Assembly (NCBI RefSeq): GCF_947492535.1
Contig: NZ_CANLNH010000001.1
Location: 434,001-498,000, forward strand
Reading direction: 5' to 3'
Origin: an uncultured Dokdonia sp.
GTDB lineage: Bacteria > Bacteroidota > Bacteroidia > Flavobacteriales > Flavobacteriaceae
DNA length: 64,000 nt
Part shown: positions 18,048 to 26,577 of the stretch, one piece after another
Position numbering within the stretch: the stretch's first letter is position 1
Layout of the letters: every line of letters starts with the position of its first letter
Notes under the pieces: model-generated
The model's input: the letters and a program-made list of their open reading frames with translations, nothing else
The model's database searches: none
What the model was told of the DNA's origin: nothing
Program-made: the position numbers and the translations under genes

Positions 18048-18969
18048 AAGCAGTATCATAGTCGTTTTTATACTTGTAGTACTGACTAGTTGCAGTACAT
18101 ACAATACCTTTTATGGAGAAACTGTTAGAAGCTCAGAAGTTACTACAGAAACAAGGCGTTTAGACCTTAGTTATCAAAATATGCAAGAGGGGTCAATTGC
18201 ATTTGAAAAACTGCAATCATTACGTATGCTCAACGTGTCGGGTAATACACAAATAGATGTTGGTGCTGTTCTAAGATCGCTTCCGTCCCCAGAAACCTTA
18301 GAAGTACTAGTTTTAGATAGTTTATCCCTAGATGAATTACCAAAAGAAATTCAGTTATTTAAAAATTTAAAACAACTATCACTTGCCTATAATCCCTCAC
18401 TTCCATTAGAAAAAACAATCACTACGATTGAAGAAATACCGCTGGAGTTTTTAAACTTAAAAGGGAATCAAATCACACAGTTACCAGAAACGATCACGCA
18501 TTTAGAAAGTATAAAAGACCTTAACCTATCGTATAATGAATTACACGATACGCAGAGTTATACATATCTGAGTAAGATGCCTAGCTTATATTCTTTGTGG
18601 TTAGATCATAACAAGTTAAAAACACTTCCCGAGACCTTTGGAAAAATAGCTCAAATACGGTACGTATATATAGATCATAATGAGTTGACAACATTACCAA
18701 ACCTTTCTGGGCTAAAAAATACTTGGGTAGTACATGCAGGACATAATCGTTTTACCTCATTACCTGAAGAATTAATGGAAATGCCTGGATTGTTTTTAAT
18801 ACATATGAATAATAATAATATAGGTGCAATCCCCAGATCGTATGGAGAAAAAGACTACTCGATGATGGCTTTAATACTCGATCATAATCCACTTCCTGAA
18901 GAAGAACGTATTTGGGCGGAAAAAACATTTAAAAAATTCTTCTTATTATCTTTTAAACAAACATTTTAA
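18040..18969 (+). CDS. Leucine-rich-repeat lipoprotein
   Basis: The 309-residue protein has a lipoprotein signal (ILVVLTSCS, Cys18), so it is membrane anchored. Residues about 45-280 form roughly ten leucine-rich repeats of the LxxLxLxxNxLxxLP type, for example LNLKGNQITQLPETI and LWLDHNKLKTLPETF. LRR domains act as protein-binding surfaces. The gene overlaps the upstream secreted beta protein by 8 bp, so the two are translated as a pair and may interact. No enzymatic motif is seen. An ECF sigma gene follows after 74 bp with no clear terminator between. Confidence 0.8.
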   Translation: MIRSSIIVVFILVVLTSCSTYNTFYGETVRSSEVTTETRRLDLSYQNMQEGSIAFEKLQSLRMLNVSGNTQIDVGAVLRSLPSPETLEVLVLDSLSLDELPKEIQLFKNLKQLSLAYNPSLPLEKTITTIEEIPLEFLNLKGNQITQLPETITHLESIKDLNLSYNELHDTQSYTYLSKMPSLYSLWLDHNKLKTLPETFGKIAQIRYVYIDHNELTTLPNLSGLKNTWVVHAGHNRFTSLPEELMEMPGLFLIHMNNNNIGAIPRSYGEKDYSMMALILDHNPLPEEERIWAEKTFKKFFLLSFKQTF

Positions 18970-19043
18970 AAAAGAATATATACATAGTTTGAATTATTTT
19001 TTTTGATAGGAATGCTGTACATTAGTTGCCTGTAAAATAACCC

Positions 19044-19577
19044 ATGCAACCAGACCAACTTATAGCGAAATTTCAACAAAAGGACGAGAGTGCTTTTGCA
19101 GAAATTTATGCACGTTATAGTGAGAATATTCTTGGAGTTATACACAGTGTTTTACACGATCAAGAGTTGTCTGAAGAGGTATTACAAGATGTCTTTGTAA
19201 AAGCTTGGAATAATGCTAGTTCTTACAATGCACAAAAAGGTCGGTTTTTTACGTGGTTACTCAATATTGCACGTAATGCAGCTATTGATAAAACCCGTTC
19301 TAAAGCATTTAAAAATAGTAAACGAAACCAAGATGCAGCTTTTTTCGTAGATATCCTTGAAGATAAAAATAATTTCTCTTCAAAGGTAGATGCAATAGGA
19401 ATTAAAAAGTATATAGAAGTACTAGAACCTATTTGTAAGAAGGTTATACAGTTATTATTTTTTAAAGGATATACACAGAAAGAAACAGCTGAAGCGTTAG
19501 ACATTCCATTAGGGACGGTCAAAACTCGCAACAGGATTTGTATTAATAAGTTAAGAGACGTATTAGGAGTAACGTGA
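19044..19577 (+). CDS. ECF-type RNA polymerase sigma factor (SigK-like)
   Basis: The 177-residue protein has sigma region 2 (LQDVFVKAWNNASSYNAQKG, then FFTWLLNIARNAAID at about 47-85) and region 4 with a helix-turn-helix (GYTQKETAEALDIPLGTVKTR at about 142-162). The spacing and the partner gene match the SigK group. Its TGA stop overlaps the GTG start of the RskA-type anti-sigma gene (sequence GTGA), so the two are translationally coupled. It would direct transcription of an unidentified regulon on release from the anti-sigma factor. No autoregulatory box like those near 40-41.6 kb is seen upstream. Confidence 0.88.
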   Translation: MQPDQLIAKFQQKDESAFAEIYARYSENILGVIHSVLHDQELSEEVLQDVFVKAWNNASSYNAQKGRFFTWLLNIARNAAIDKTRSKAFKNSKRNQDAAFFVDILEDKNNFSSKVDAIGIKKYIEVLEPICKKVIQLLFFKGYTQKETAEALDIPLGTVKTRNRICINKLRDVLGVT

Positions 19578-20413
19578 TAGATATTCAAGAATATATCGAC
19601 TCGGGAGTTTTAGAACTCTATGTCTACGGGACACTTTCCGAAGCAGAAAGTGCTGAGGTATCCCGATTAGTAGCATTACATCCTGAACTCAAGGCAGAAG
19701 TTGAGCATATTGAAATCGCATTGCAACAGCTCACAAGTGCTGCCGCTCCGTTTACACCGTCCAGTTTTGACAGCATCCAATCTAAAATCCAGTCAACAAA
19801 TGGTGAAGATGTAATCCCGCTCCTACCTATCGACGAGGAAAGTTCGCAAAGGCCAATAAAACAAATAAGTAAACGTACTATATTTATTTCATCTTTAGGT
19901 TGGGTAGCAACAATACTGTTGCTTGTAGTTTTAGGGTATCAATTTGCAGGTGGTAAAAAACTCGAAGATAAAATTACTACGTTAGAACGTGAGCAAATCC
20001 TTCAACAAGCCAAAACTGACATGGCCGAAGAAGAGCTGGTCAAAGCAAATGAAATGCTTGATATACTCCGTACAAAAGACATTATTTCTGTACCATTAGG
20101 AGCGCAAGAAATCTCGCCAGAAGCCTATGCTTCTATCTACTGGAATAAAGAAACTGATAAAGCCTATGTAGATGTACGTGGTTTACCTACACCTCCAAAG
20201 GGTAAAGTATATCAATTATGGTCATTGACTTTAGATCCGCTTACACCTACAAGTATGGCTGTACTAGATCAATATGATGCAAACGGCACTCAACTTTTTG
20301 AAGTAAATAATCCAAATGCCTCTGAAGCTTTTGGAATTACGTTAGAGCCAGAAGGTGGTAGCGCATCTCCTACCTTAGAACAACTCTATGTTCTTGGAGT
20401 TGTCGAGCCTTGA
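19574..20413 (+). CDS. RskA-type anti-sigma factor
   Basis: The 279-residue membrane protein starts at GTG 19574, overlapping the sigma stop by 4 bp. The N-terminal 90 residues are the cytoplasmic sigma-binding part, a single transmembrane helix lies at about 106-126 (IFISSLGWVATILLLVVLGY), and a coiled-coil stretch follows (about 130-165). The C-terminal domain is the RskA type: YWNKETDKAYVDVRGLPTPP followed by GKVYQLWSL and ending in LEQLYVLGVVEP. It sequesters the sigma factor at the membrane and is expected to be inactivated by proteolysis on a periplasmic signal. The zinc-binding HxxxCxxC motif of ZAS anti-sigma factors is absent. Confidence 0.85.
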   Translation: MIDIQEYIDSGVLELYVYGTLSEAESAEVSRLVALHPELKAEVEHIEIALQQLTSAAAPFTPSSFDSIQSKIQSTNGEDVIPLLPIDEESSQRPIKQISKRTIFISSLGWVATILLLVVLGYQFAGGKKLEDKITTLEREQILQQAKTDMAEEELVKANEMLDILRTKDIISVPLGAQEISPEAYASIYWNKETDKAYVDVRGLPTPPKGKVYQLWSLTLDPLTPTSMAVLDQYDANGTQLFEVNNPNASEAFGITLEPEGGSASPTLEQLYVLGVVEP

Positions 20414-20447
20414 TATCACTATCAAATAGAGTTTATACATTTGTATA

Positions 20448-21320
20448 ATGAATTTGATAGAAAAATTAAAACGCCACTATTCTTTATACAAAGTCAAGAA
20501 GAATGTTCTTAAAAAAATTACTCAGCAACAGATTGCTTATAAATTATATAAAGATGAAGAACAAAAATCTTTGGTAGATTATACTAGTGAATTAGATAGT
20601 GAGATTAAAAGTTATTTAAAAAAGAATAAGAATACGATATCTGGTGTAGATAAAGGTTGGTATACATATGTCTATCAAATGATAGAAGAATTACTAAATA
20701 ATGGATTGACTAATGAAGATGTTATAGGATATAAAGAAAAATATGCAACATTTAGATGCTATATTCAAGCCACAACTAAAGAGAAACAATACATTTTTGA
20801 TAAAATTATAAATACGTATACGAATGTTATCAATACTAGATGTCAGTTCTGTGATAATGCAGGAGTCATACAATCAATTGAAGGATGGGATTTTAATTTA
20901 TGTTTAAAACATTATTTAAAGTATAAGTATGACCTATCTGTAGATGATTCTATTTATAATTATAAAGATTATTTCGGAGAAAGATTAGACAAGAGAAATT
21001 ATAAGGATGTTTCAAACTCTTTGTATAGTCAAATAGAAGAACAATACTTGTCAATTTATATTTCAATGTTAAAACATTATTTAGAGAAGCAAGAATCGAT
21101 TTCTTTAGAAACTATAAGAGTCGTATTAAAAGATTATTTTATGACGTTAAATGATATATGGGAAAGAGATGATGTTTTATCTATTGATAATAAAAAGTAT
21201 AAAGCGGAAATAAATTTTATTGATGAAGAAGGTAACCGTATTATGATGCCTGATATTGATAAGAGTTTTCAAAGTAAAGGTGAGACTATAAGGCATCTTA
21301 TAAATAAGTCTTTTAAATAA
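20448..21320 (+). CDS. Unknown protein with a Cys/His cluster
   Basis: No family is recognised for this 290-residue protein. It is Lys, Tyr and Asn rich, and its codons are more AT rich than those of its neighbours, which suggests recent acquisition. It is predicted mostly helical and soluble. The only motif seen is a possible zinc site near residues 143-166, CQFCDNAG followed 17 residues on by LCLKHY. A TAnnTTTG-type element (TACATTTG, 20436-20443) ends only 4 bp before the ATG, so either that box is fortuitous, the transcript is nearly leaderless, or a later start is used. It stands alone between the anti-sigma gene and the PfpI-like gene. Confidence 0.5.
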   Translation: MNLIEKLKRHYSLYKVKKNVLKKITQQQIAYKLYKDEEQKSLVDYTSELDSEIKSYLKKNKNTISGVDKGWYTYVYQMIEELLNNGLTNEDVIGYKEKYATFRCYIQATTKEKQYIFDKIINTYTNVINTRCQFCDNAGVIQSIEGWDFNLCLKHYLKYKYDLSVDDSIYNYKDYFGERLDKRNYKDVSNSLYSQIEEQYLSIYISMLKHYLEKQESISLETIRVVLKDYFMTLNDIWERDDVLSIDNKKYKAEINFIDEEGNRIMMPDIDKSFQSKGETIRHLINKSFK

Positions 21321-21354
21321 AACCGATAGATTCTCCTAAAATCATCATTTACTA

Positions 21355-21376
21355 TGACGAAATCATCATTTCGTCA
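21355..21376. promoter_or_regulatory. Perfect inverted repeat upstream of the PfpI-like gene
   Basis: TGACGAAAT and ATTTCGTCA form a 9-bp perfect stem around a 4-base centre. No T run follows, so an operator or mRNA hairpin is as likely as a terminator for the upstream gene. It lies 48 bp before the ATG at 21425. Confidence 0.4.
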
Positions 21377-21424
21377 GTGTTTACAAGCTATTATGACGTA
21401 TTTAGCATCATCAAAAATAAGATT

Positions 21425-22519
21425 ATGTCTAAAAAACGCCGCATCCTTAAGTGGACATTCATTACATTTTTATCCTTAATAGTTATCCTTTTTTGTTTTG
21501 GGTTATGGTTTAAAAGCTTATTGCCACCTAAAGAAATAGGATTAGAAAATTCACTAGCTAAGAATTTGCCATATCTATCTGAAAATATACAACCCAAACG
21601 AGGTAAAATACTAGCCATAGTAACAAGTACAGATACGATGGGAAGTAGCGAAAAAGCAACAGGATATGAGTTGACAGAACTAGCCAGAGCTTATTATGTA
21701 TTTGAAGCCAATGGTTTTGAAGTAGATATTGCAAGTCCATTAGGAGGAAAACCGCCAGTGATTATTGACGATGATGATATGGGAGCTTATGATTATGCGT
21801 TTTTAAATGATTCCATCGCGCAATATAAAACAAGTCATACGATAGCTGTAGAAAATATAGATCCTAGCGAGTATCAAGCCGTATTTTTTGCAGGAGGCAA
21901 AGGCGCTATGTTTGATTTTCCTGATAATAAAGCGATTCAATCCATTATCCGTGAGTATTACCAATCAGATAAAGTAGTTGGAGCCGTATGTCATGGTCCA
22001 GCAGCATTGGTAAATGTCGTTTTAGATAACAATCGTCCTTTGTTAGAAAACAAAACAGTAAGCGGTTTTACAAACGAAGAGGAGTTACTTCTTATCCCTG
22101 AAGCAGAAACCATATTCCCATTCTTATTACAAGATAAATTAACAGCCCAAGGCGCACAAGTAGATGAAGGGACGATGTATTTGGAGAAAATTAGTCATGA
22201 TAAAAATTTAATTACGGGACAAAATCCATGGTCTACATGGACGTTAGCAGAAACGATGATCAAACAATTAGGACACACACCTAAGTATAGAGAAATTACC
22301 GCAGAAGAAAATGCAGTACAGGTATTGTCTGTATATCATAATGAAGGATCTAAAAAAGCAAAAGAGATCATCAAAAAAATGATAGTAACAGATAAGAAAA
22401 AAGTGAACAGAGTTTTGATTGCGGCCCATAGTATTGTCGCTGCAATGAAAGGAGATATAGGACAATTTTATGATATGATTCGTCTCGTGTCATATACTAA
22501 AAAACAGGAATCCATCTAA
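21425..22519 (+). CDS. Membrane-anchored DJ-1/PfpI-family (class I GATase-like) protein
   Basis: The frame opens at GTG 21377, but the ATG at 21425 is preferred because it starts directly with MSKKRR and a transmembrane anchor (about residues 9-30); this gives 364 residues. The central domain has the nucleophile elbow AVCHGP with Cys189 and the fold pattern of Hsp31/PfpI proteins, including FFAGGKGAMFDFPDN. Family members act as glyoxalase III, deglycase, chaperone or protease-like enzymes. The membrane anchor places this domain outside the cytoplasm. A C-terminal extension of about 80 residues is not part of the family core. It is followed 34 bp later by an AraC regulator on the same strand. 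Confidence 0.78.
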   Translation: MSKKRRILKWTFITFLSLIVILFCFGLWFKSLLPPKEIGLENSLAKNLPYLSENIQPKRGKILAIVTSTDTMGSSEKATGYELTELARAYYVFEANGFEVDIASPLGGKPPVIIDDDDMGAYDYAFLNDSIAQYKTSHTIAVENIDPSEYQAVFFAGGKGAMFDFPDNKAIQSIIREYYQSDKVVGAVCHGPAALVNVVLDNNRPLLENKTVSGFTNEEELLLIPEAETIFPFLLQDKLTAQGAQVDEGTMYLEKISHDKNLITGQNPWSTWTLAETMIKQLGHTPKYREITAEENAVQVLSVYHNEGSKKAKEIIKKMIVTDKKKVNRVLIAAHSIVAAMKGDIGQFYDMIRLVSYTKKQESI

Positions 22520-22553
22520 GTGAAATATAAGTACATTTGAAAAAAATAATCTA

Positions 22554-23609
22554 TTGAGTTTTTTAGATATTCTTCTTATTATCATAAGTAGCGCAGGACT
22601 TTTGCATGGAGTTTTATTTGCGGTCTATTTATGTGCTATAAAAAAGAAGCGAACACTTCCCAATATTTTATTAAGCTTTATTTTAATCTGCATGGCATTC
22701 AGAATAGGAAAATCTGTGATGCTAAATTTTGGACATGAATTGGAACCTTTATTCATATTTGCAGGCTTATCTTTTTTATTACTTATAGGTCCTTTGTTAC
22801 GATGGTACGTTTTAGGAATGACTCAGAATACATTTGAATTACCTGCCTATTATTACATAGAGCTTATTCCTTTTGTGATAGTATTTATTATGAGTTTTTT
22901 TATAACAAAAAACTGGTTTGATGAGGACAATAAACAAGCAATTATTGTATTTGGAAGTGTTCTGATATTTATATACCTACATTTTGCAGGCTATATTATT
23001 AGTGCTATTACGCTTTCGCGAAAAGCAAAAAAGAAGCATACAGATAGGCTTCATATAAAAGCAACGAAAGATATTTTTGAATGGTTATCAGTACTCTTAA
23101 TTGGTTTCATTATTATTTGGTTTTCATATGTTTTGAATATTATTGAAGATACGGTTCCTTATATTGTAGGTCCTATTGTATATTCTGTAGTTATTTACTT
23201 TTTGAGCTACAAAGCATACATATTAAAAATTACAGATATTGATGGAAATGTGTTTCAGGAAAATGATCATGTGTCATTGTTTCATAAGATGAAAACAGTA
23301 GTGATAGATCAGAAATTATACCTAGAACCTGATGTTTCTCTTTCTCGCTTAGGAAAATTAATAGGAATAAGTGCTCAGAAAACATCTAAGATTATTAATC
23401 AGGAATCTGGTCGAAATTTTAATGACTTCATCAATTATCATAGAGTACAGCAAGCAAAAAAACAATTGCTCGATGCTTCTAACGTACATCATACTATTTC
23501 TTCTATAGCATTTGATACAGGTTTTAGTAGTCTATCCTCTTTTAATAGTGCTTTTAAAAAGTTTGAAGGAATGACACCTTCGTCTTATAGAGATAGAAAG
23601 AAAGGTTAA
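22554..23609 (+). CDS. AraC-family regulator with membrane N-terminus
   Basis: The 351-residue protein has about seven hydrophobic segments in its first 220 residues and a C-terminal AraC DNA-binding domain (about 250-348; SLSRLGKLIGIS, then HHTISSIAFDTGFSSLSSFNSAFKKF and GMTPSSYR). Such membrane AraC proteins are common in Bacteroidetes and couple a membrane or extracellular cue to transcription. The start is TTG 22554, since no ATG fits; a TACATTTG promoter-like element lies at 22532-22539. A near-perfect copy of the genomic 14-bp palindrome (23012-23026, one extra A) is inside the coding sequence. Its target is likely the adjacent PfpI gene, by position only. Confidence 0.83.
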   Translation: MSFLDILLIIISSAGLLHGVLFAVYLCAIKKKRTLPNILLSFILICMAFRIGKSVMLNFGHELEPLFIFAGLSFLLLIGPLLRWYVLGMTQNTFELPAYYYIELIPFVIVFIMSFFITKNWFDEDNKQAIIVFGSVLIFIYLHFAGYIISAITLSRKAKKKHTDRLHIKATKDIFEWLSVLLIGFIIIWFSYVLNIIEDTVPYIVGPIVYSVVIYFLSYKAYILKITDIDGNVFQENDHVSLFHKMKTVVIDQKLYLEPDVSLSRLGKLIGISAQKTSKIINQESGRNFNDFINYHRVQQAKKQLLDASNVHHTISSIAFDTGFSSLSSFNSAFKKFEGMTPSSYRDRKKG

Positions 23610-23622
23610 TTTGTATTTTAAA

Positions 23623-23661
23623 AAACGCCTTACTCAATTAATCAGCAAGAGTAAGACGTTT
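23623..23661. terminator. Likely bidirectional terminator
   Basis: AAACGcCTTACTC pairs with GAGTAAGaCGTTT across a 13-base loop, with one mismatch. It lies between converging genes and is flanked by A and T runs. Confidence 0.6.
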
Positions 23662-23703
23662 AACTAAACAAAACCAAAATCAAATCAAACGTGTGGGTTT
23701 TTA

Positions 23704-24981
23704 TTATAAGTCTTTAAGCACATTAGCGGTTAATGGACCTAATTCATAACTAGCATCTTTTAATTCTCTTTTTATAGAAATAACTTGATTATAAAGCTCA
23801 TTTGCTTTATAAATCTCCGCGAGATGGTATTGAGCTACTGGCTCAAAGGTTTTATCTATGACATATGTATTTGCAATGTCAAGCGCTTTTTTATAATCCC
23901 CTTTTTGGTAGTATACATAAGCTAGTAAATCATAAGATAACGGGGTAGGTCTATTGGTAACTTCTTTCTGGGCAATTGCGAGTGCTGTATCATATGCTTT
24001 TTTTTCACTTACAAGAACTTCTACAGTGTGCATATTATACATGTCTCCATATGCGGGTTTTTTAATTTCTTCAAAGTATTGATTGAGATATTCATTCTTA
24101 GCAGTATAATCGTTCTGGTACTCGGCTATTTCGGCTTTTAATAAATAATAGTCTGGACTTTGATGTTGTTTTTGGATGATATCTAAAATACGTAACGCTT
24201 CCGTTGGATTTTTTTCGTGTGAATACGTAATCCATGCGATCCCTTTTTTCGCGTAAGCGTTACCAGGATCTATAGCTAATGATTTTAAATAATAATTGTA
24301 TGCATCTTTAATGCGTCCTGCATGTCCATAATAATCACCAAGATTTGTATACGTCCATAACTTTAGCTTTTCATTATTGCTATATTCTGCAATTGCTTTT
24401 GCACGTTCCATATTATGAATGGTCGCATCTAGGTTGCCTTTATAATCTTTCCATTTTGCAAGACGGATAAGATAATTGAAATTAGAATAATCTGTAATTA
24501 AATATAAATAGGTTTCTGCAGCTTTATAGTTACCTAGTTCCATAGCTACATCAAATTGCATATAATGAGTTTCTAGTTTGTTAGGGGAAAAGAATTGTGC
24601 TTTTTGTAAAGCTGTAGCAGCTTCCTTAAATCTATGTTGAGAGATAAGATTCTTAGCGAGAGCTCTTAAATACCCGTCTTTAGAGATATGAGCATTATCT
24701 GCAGCTTTCTGTAATGCTATTTCTGCTTTTTTAAGAGACTCAATAGCTCCTGTGTTTTCAAAAAGTGTTGTGTATACTTGTGCACTTTTTCCTAACGCTA
24801 TGATTTGAATACTGTCTTGTTTGATTCTAGTATTCCAAAATTGTAAATGTTGTGTTGTGAGGTCTTTGTTTTCTAGACTTGTTTCTTCTAAGTATTGATT
24901 GTAATCTTTAGGATTTGTGATTTGTTTCTCTTGACAAGCGTATAGAAAACAAATACATATAATTAGATATACTGATTTCAT
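23704..24981 (-). CDS. TPR-repeat lipoprotein
   Basis: The 425-residue protein has a lipoprotein signal peptide (ICICFLYACQ, Cys16). The body is a chain of tetratricopeptide repeats, for example KDAYNYYLKSLAIDPGNAYAKKGIAW and YDLLAYVYYQKGDYKKALDIA. TPR lipoproteins act as scaffolds. It is the third leftward gene after the two DUF4331-related genes, separated from them by a hairpin at 25013-25053, so it may be transcribed together at reduced level or separately. The context of DUF4331 secreted protein plus TPR lipoprotein recurs in Flavobacteria. Function is unknown. Confidence 0.8.
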   Translation of the reverse strand: MKSVYLIICICFLYACQEKQITNPKDYNQYLEETSLENKDLTTQHLQFWNTRIKQDSIQIIALGKSAQVYTTLFENTGAIESLKKAEIALQKAADNAHISKDGYLRALAKNLISQHRFKEAATALQKAQFFSPNKLETHYMQFDVAMELGNYKAAETYLYLITDYSNFNYLIRLAKWKDYKGNLDATIHNMERAKAIAEYSNNEKLKLWTYTNLGDYYGHAGRIKDAYNYYLKSLAIDPGNAYAKKGIAWITYSHEKNPTEALRILDIIQKQHQSPDYYLLKAEIAEYQNDYTAKNEYLNQYFEEIKKPAYGDMYNMHTVEVLVSEKKAYDTALAIAQKEVTNRPTPLSYDLLAYVYYQKGDYKKALDIANTYVIDKTFEPVAQYHLAEIYKANELYNQVISIKRELKDASYELGPLTANVLKDL

Positions 24982-25012
24982 AGTGTTTTGATTTGTGTTT
25001 GTTGAGGTGTTG

Positions 25013-25053
25013 TTTTAAAAGGAGTTTGCAATACCTGCAAACTCCTTTTAAAA
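25013..25053 (-). terminator. Long hairpin between the DUF4331 pair and the TPR lipoprotein gene
   Basis: A perfect 18-bp inverted repeat (25013-25030 and 25036-25053, core AGGAGTTTGCA) with a 5-base loop. It ends in a TTTT run on the leftward strand, so it is probably a partial or full terminator. Confidence 0.7.
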
Positions 25054-25060
25054 GAGATTT

Positions 25061-25699
25061 TTAATTATGTGGAGCTTCTAAGTATGGAAATGAATTAGAA
25101 GGTGTTTCTCCTGCAGCGCTTACTCCATCTGTAACCAGAATTGGCAAATCAGGAGTTCCATCACCATCTGTGTCTTGCCCATTAAAGCGATCGCCGTTTT
25201 GACCTCCAAAAAACAGAATAAGAGAAATGTCAATCACATCATCAGTTAATGTACGTCCTGTTAATACATTTGTACCGTCAAAATAAGATGTAGGTGCATC
25301 TGGTGCTACTTGTAATACATCTGATGCTAAAATCGTTGTAAGGGTTGGTGCATCTAGTCCTAAAATATTTGTTTCATATTCGACACCAAAGGCAGCGTGT
25401 AAGTCTACCGCGCGTTGTAAAAATGTAGGTTGAAATGCAGCTCCTTGTTCTGATGGGATGGTTACGTTAAAAGCATTTTCTGTGGTACTGTCTGGACTTA
25501 GTACCGTATTAATTCCTGGACGTCCCATTTGATCTTCTTGTACAAAAGTCCCAGAGAAGTCAACAACGACCATGTCATCATCGTCATCGTTCATCATCAT
25601 GTCGTCTGTTGGGATTGTGGCATCATCATCATCACTACAGCTCATAAATACAACCATGGCTAGTAGTATAAATAGTGTTTTTAAATTAGTAAGTTTCAT
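25061..25699 (-). CDS. DUF4331-related lipoprotein (C-terminal-half type)
   Basis: The frame is open from 25750, but the ATG at 25699 directly precedes a lipoprotein signal (FILLAMVVFMSCSDDDD), so it is the likely start and gives 212 residues. After an Asp/Met-rich linker the domain contains QMGRPGINTVL and later TGRTLTDDVIDISLILFF. These correspond to the second half of full-length DUF4331 proteins (GxPLxNEVxIP type). It follows the first-half protein by 23 bp. The two halves are therefore encoded separately, one secreted and one lipid-anchored. The molecular role of DUF4331 is not established. Confidence 0.7.
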   Translation of the reverse strand: MKLTNLKTLFILLAMVVFMSCSDDDDATIPTDDMMMNDDDDDMVVVDFSGTFVQEDQMGRPGINTVLSPDSTTENAFNVTIPSEQGAAFQPTFLQRAVDLHAAFGVEYETNILGLDAPTLTTILASDVLQVAPDAPTSYFDGTNVLTGRTLTDDVIDISLILFFGGQNGDRFNGQDTDGDGTPDLPILVTDGVSAAGETPSNSFPYLEAPHN

Positions 25700-25722
25700 A
25701 AATATGTTTTTTAATAAATTGA

Positions 25723-26400
25723 TTATTGTTTTCTTTTTGCTTCTACCCAAGCATTAAATACTTCGACACCTGTTCCTGCTGGATGCGTAAATGTGCCTCC
25801 TAAAAGAGTGTTAGGTACCTCGACTACAATAGATAATATGTTAGTGCCGTCAAAGTCATCATTACCTGGGTTATTAAAACCATTTGGTGCCATTCCTCCA
25901 ACGACAGCATTAAATTGATTAAAGTCAAAGAAAAATGGATCTTCACGTAAACCAGCAAAGTAAGAGATACCATTTGCCGTTTCTGTAGTAGCTGTAGCTC
26001 CTGTAGAAATGTCTACTTGTCCCGTAAGTTGTGTGTCTGCATCAATAGTACTGTTGAGTCCAGTAGCACTAGGTGAATACGGGCCAAAGAAATACATGAC
26101 ACCATCTCTTGGAATTGCTTGGATAATAAGGTCCTCTACTAAATCTCCGTTATTGTCAATATTAATTTCTACAAGAACATTCTCGTCAAATTGCGCTGTA
26201 CTTCCCGGAGGTAGTAATCCTTGAACATTTGCTACAAAAACAGTATTGTCTTGTGTAGCGCCTTCAAAAGCATAAAAATCTGTGATATCTGTTGTAGTTG
26301 TAGCTACATCAGGGGCATCAACATGGTCTGCAGCAACTAAACCAAAAGTAAGTGACAAAGCCATGCAACTGCCTAGAATTAATAAACCTGTTTTTTTCAT
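25723..26400 (-). CDS. DUF4331 domain protein (N-terminal-half type)
   Basis: The 225-residue protein has a signal peptide (residues 1-24, ending LVAADH). The start of the mature protein matches the DUF4331 pattern: ADHVDAP followed by TDITDFYAFEG, then VFVANVQGLLPP and ISYFAGLREDPFFFDFNQFN. The family usually spans over 350 residues; here the fold appears divided with the downstream lipoprotein. It is the first gene of a leftward unit with that lipoprotein and perhaps the TPR lipoprotein. A candidate ECF-type promoter lies at 26431-26460. The protein is predicted to be periplasmic or extracellular. Confidence 0.82.
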   Translation of the reverse strand: MKKTGLLILGSCMALSLTFGLVAADHVDAPDVATTTTDITDFYAFEGATQDNTVFVANVQGLLPPGSTAQFDENVLVEINIDNNGDLVEDLIIQAIPRDGVMYFFGPYSPSATGLNSTIDADTQLTGQVDISTGATATTETANGISYFAGLREDPFFFDFNQFNAVVGGMAPNGFNNPGNDDFDGTNILSIVVEVPNTLLGGTFTHPAGTGVEVFNAWVEAKRKQ

Positions 26401-26430
26401 AATAGTTGTTTTAAAATTGTTTTACGCCGA

Positions 26431-26460
26431 GACTTACGAAGATGAATGAAAGGCGGTTTT
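26431..26460 (-). promoter_or_regulatory. Candidate ECF-sigma promoter for the DUF4331 unit
   Basis: On the leftward strand AAAACC is followed after 16 bp by CGTAAGTC. AACC and CGT(A/C) with 16-17 bp spacing is the general ECF sigma pattern. It lies 31 bp upstream of the DUF4331 start. Which sigma factor reads it is unknown. Confidence 0.4.
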
Positions 26461-26577
26461 AATAGAAATGTTAAAATTTTCACAACAAAAAATGAGATGA
26501 TCTTTTCTTACTTGTATTTTAAATTTCATTTTTAAAAGAAAAGACCTAATTTAGTTCACTATCAAAAACATGTTATT

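Noticed and set aside
20436-20443. TACATTTG as the promoter of the gene at 20448
   Set aside because: It is 4 bp from the ATG and has no TTG element at 19-21 bp; the nearest TTG is 23 bp away.
21377-21424. GTG start for the PfpI-like gene
   Set aside because: It would put 16 extra residues before the MSKKRR anchor, whereas the ATG at 21425 gives a normal membrane-anchor start.
25700-25750. Upstream start for the DUF4331-related lipoprotein
   Set aside because: It would overlap the previous gene and place 17 residues before a normal lipoprotein signal peptide.
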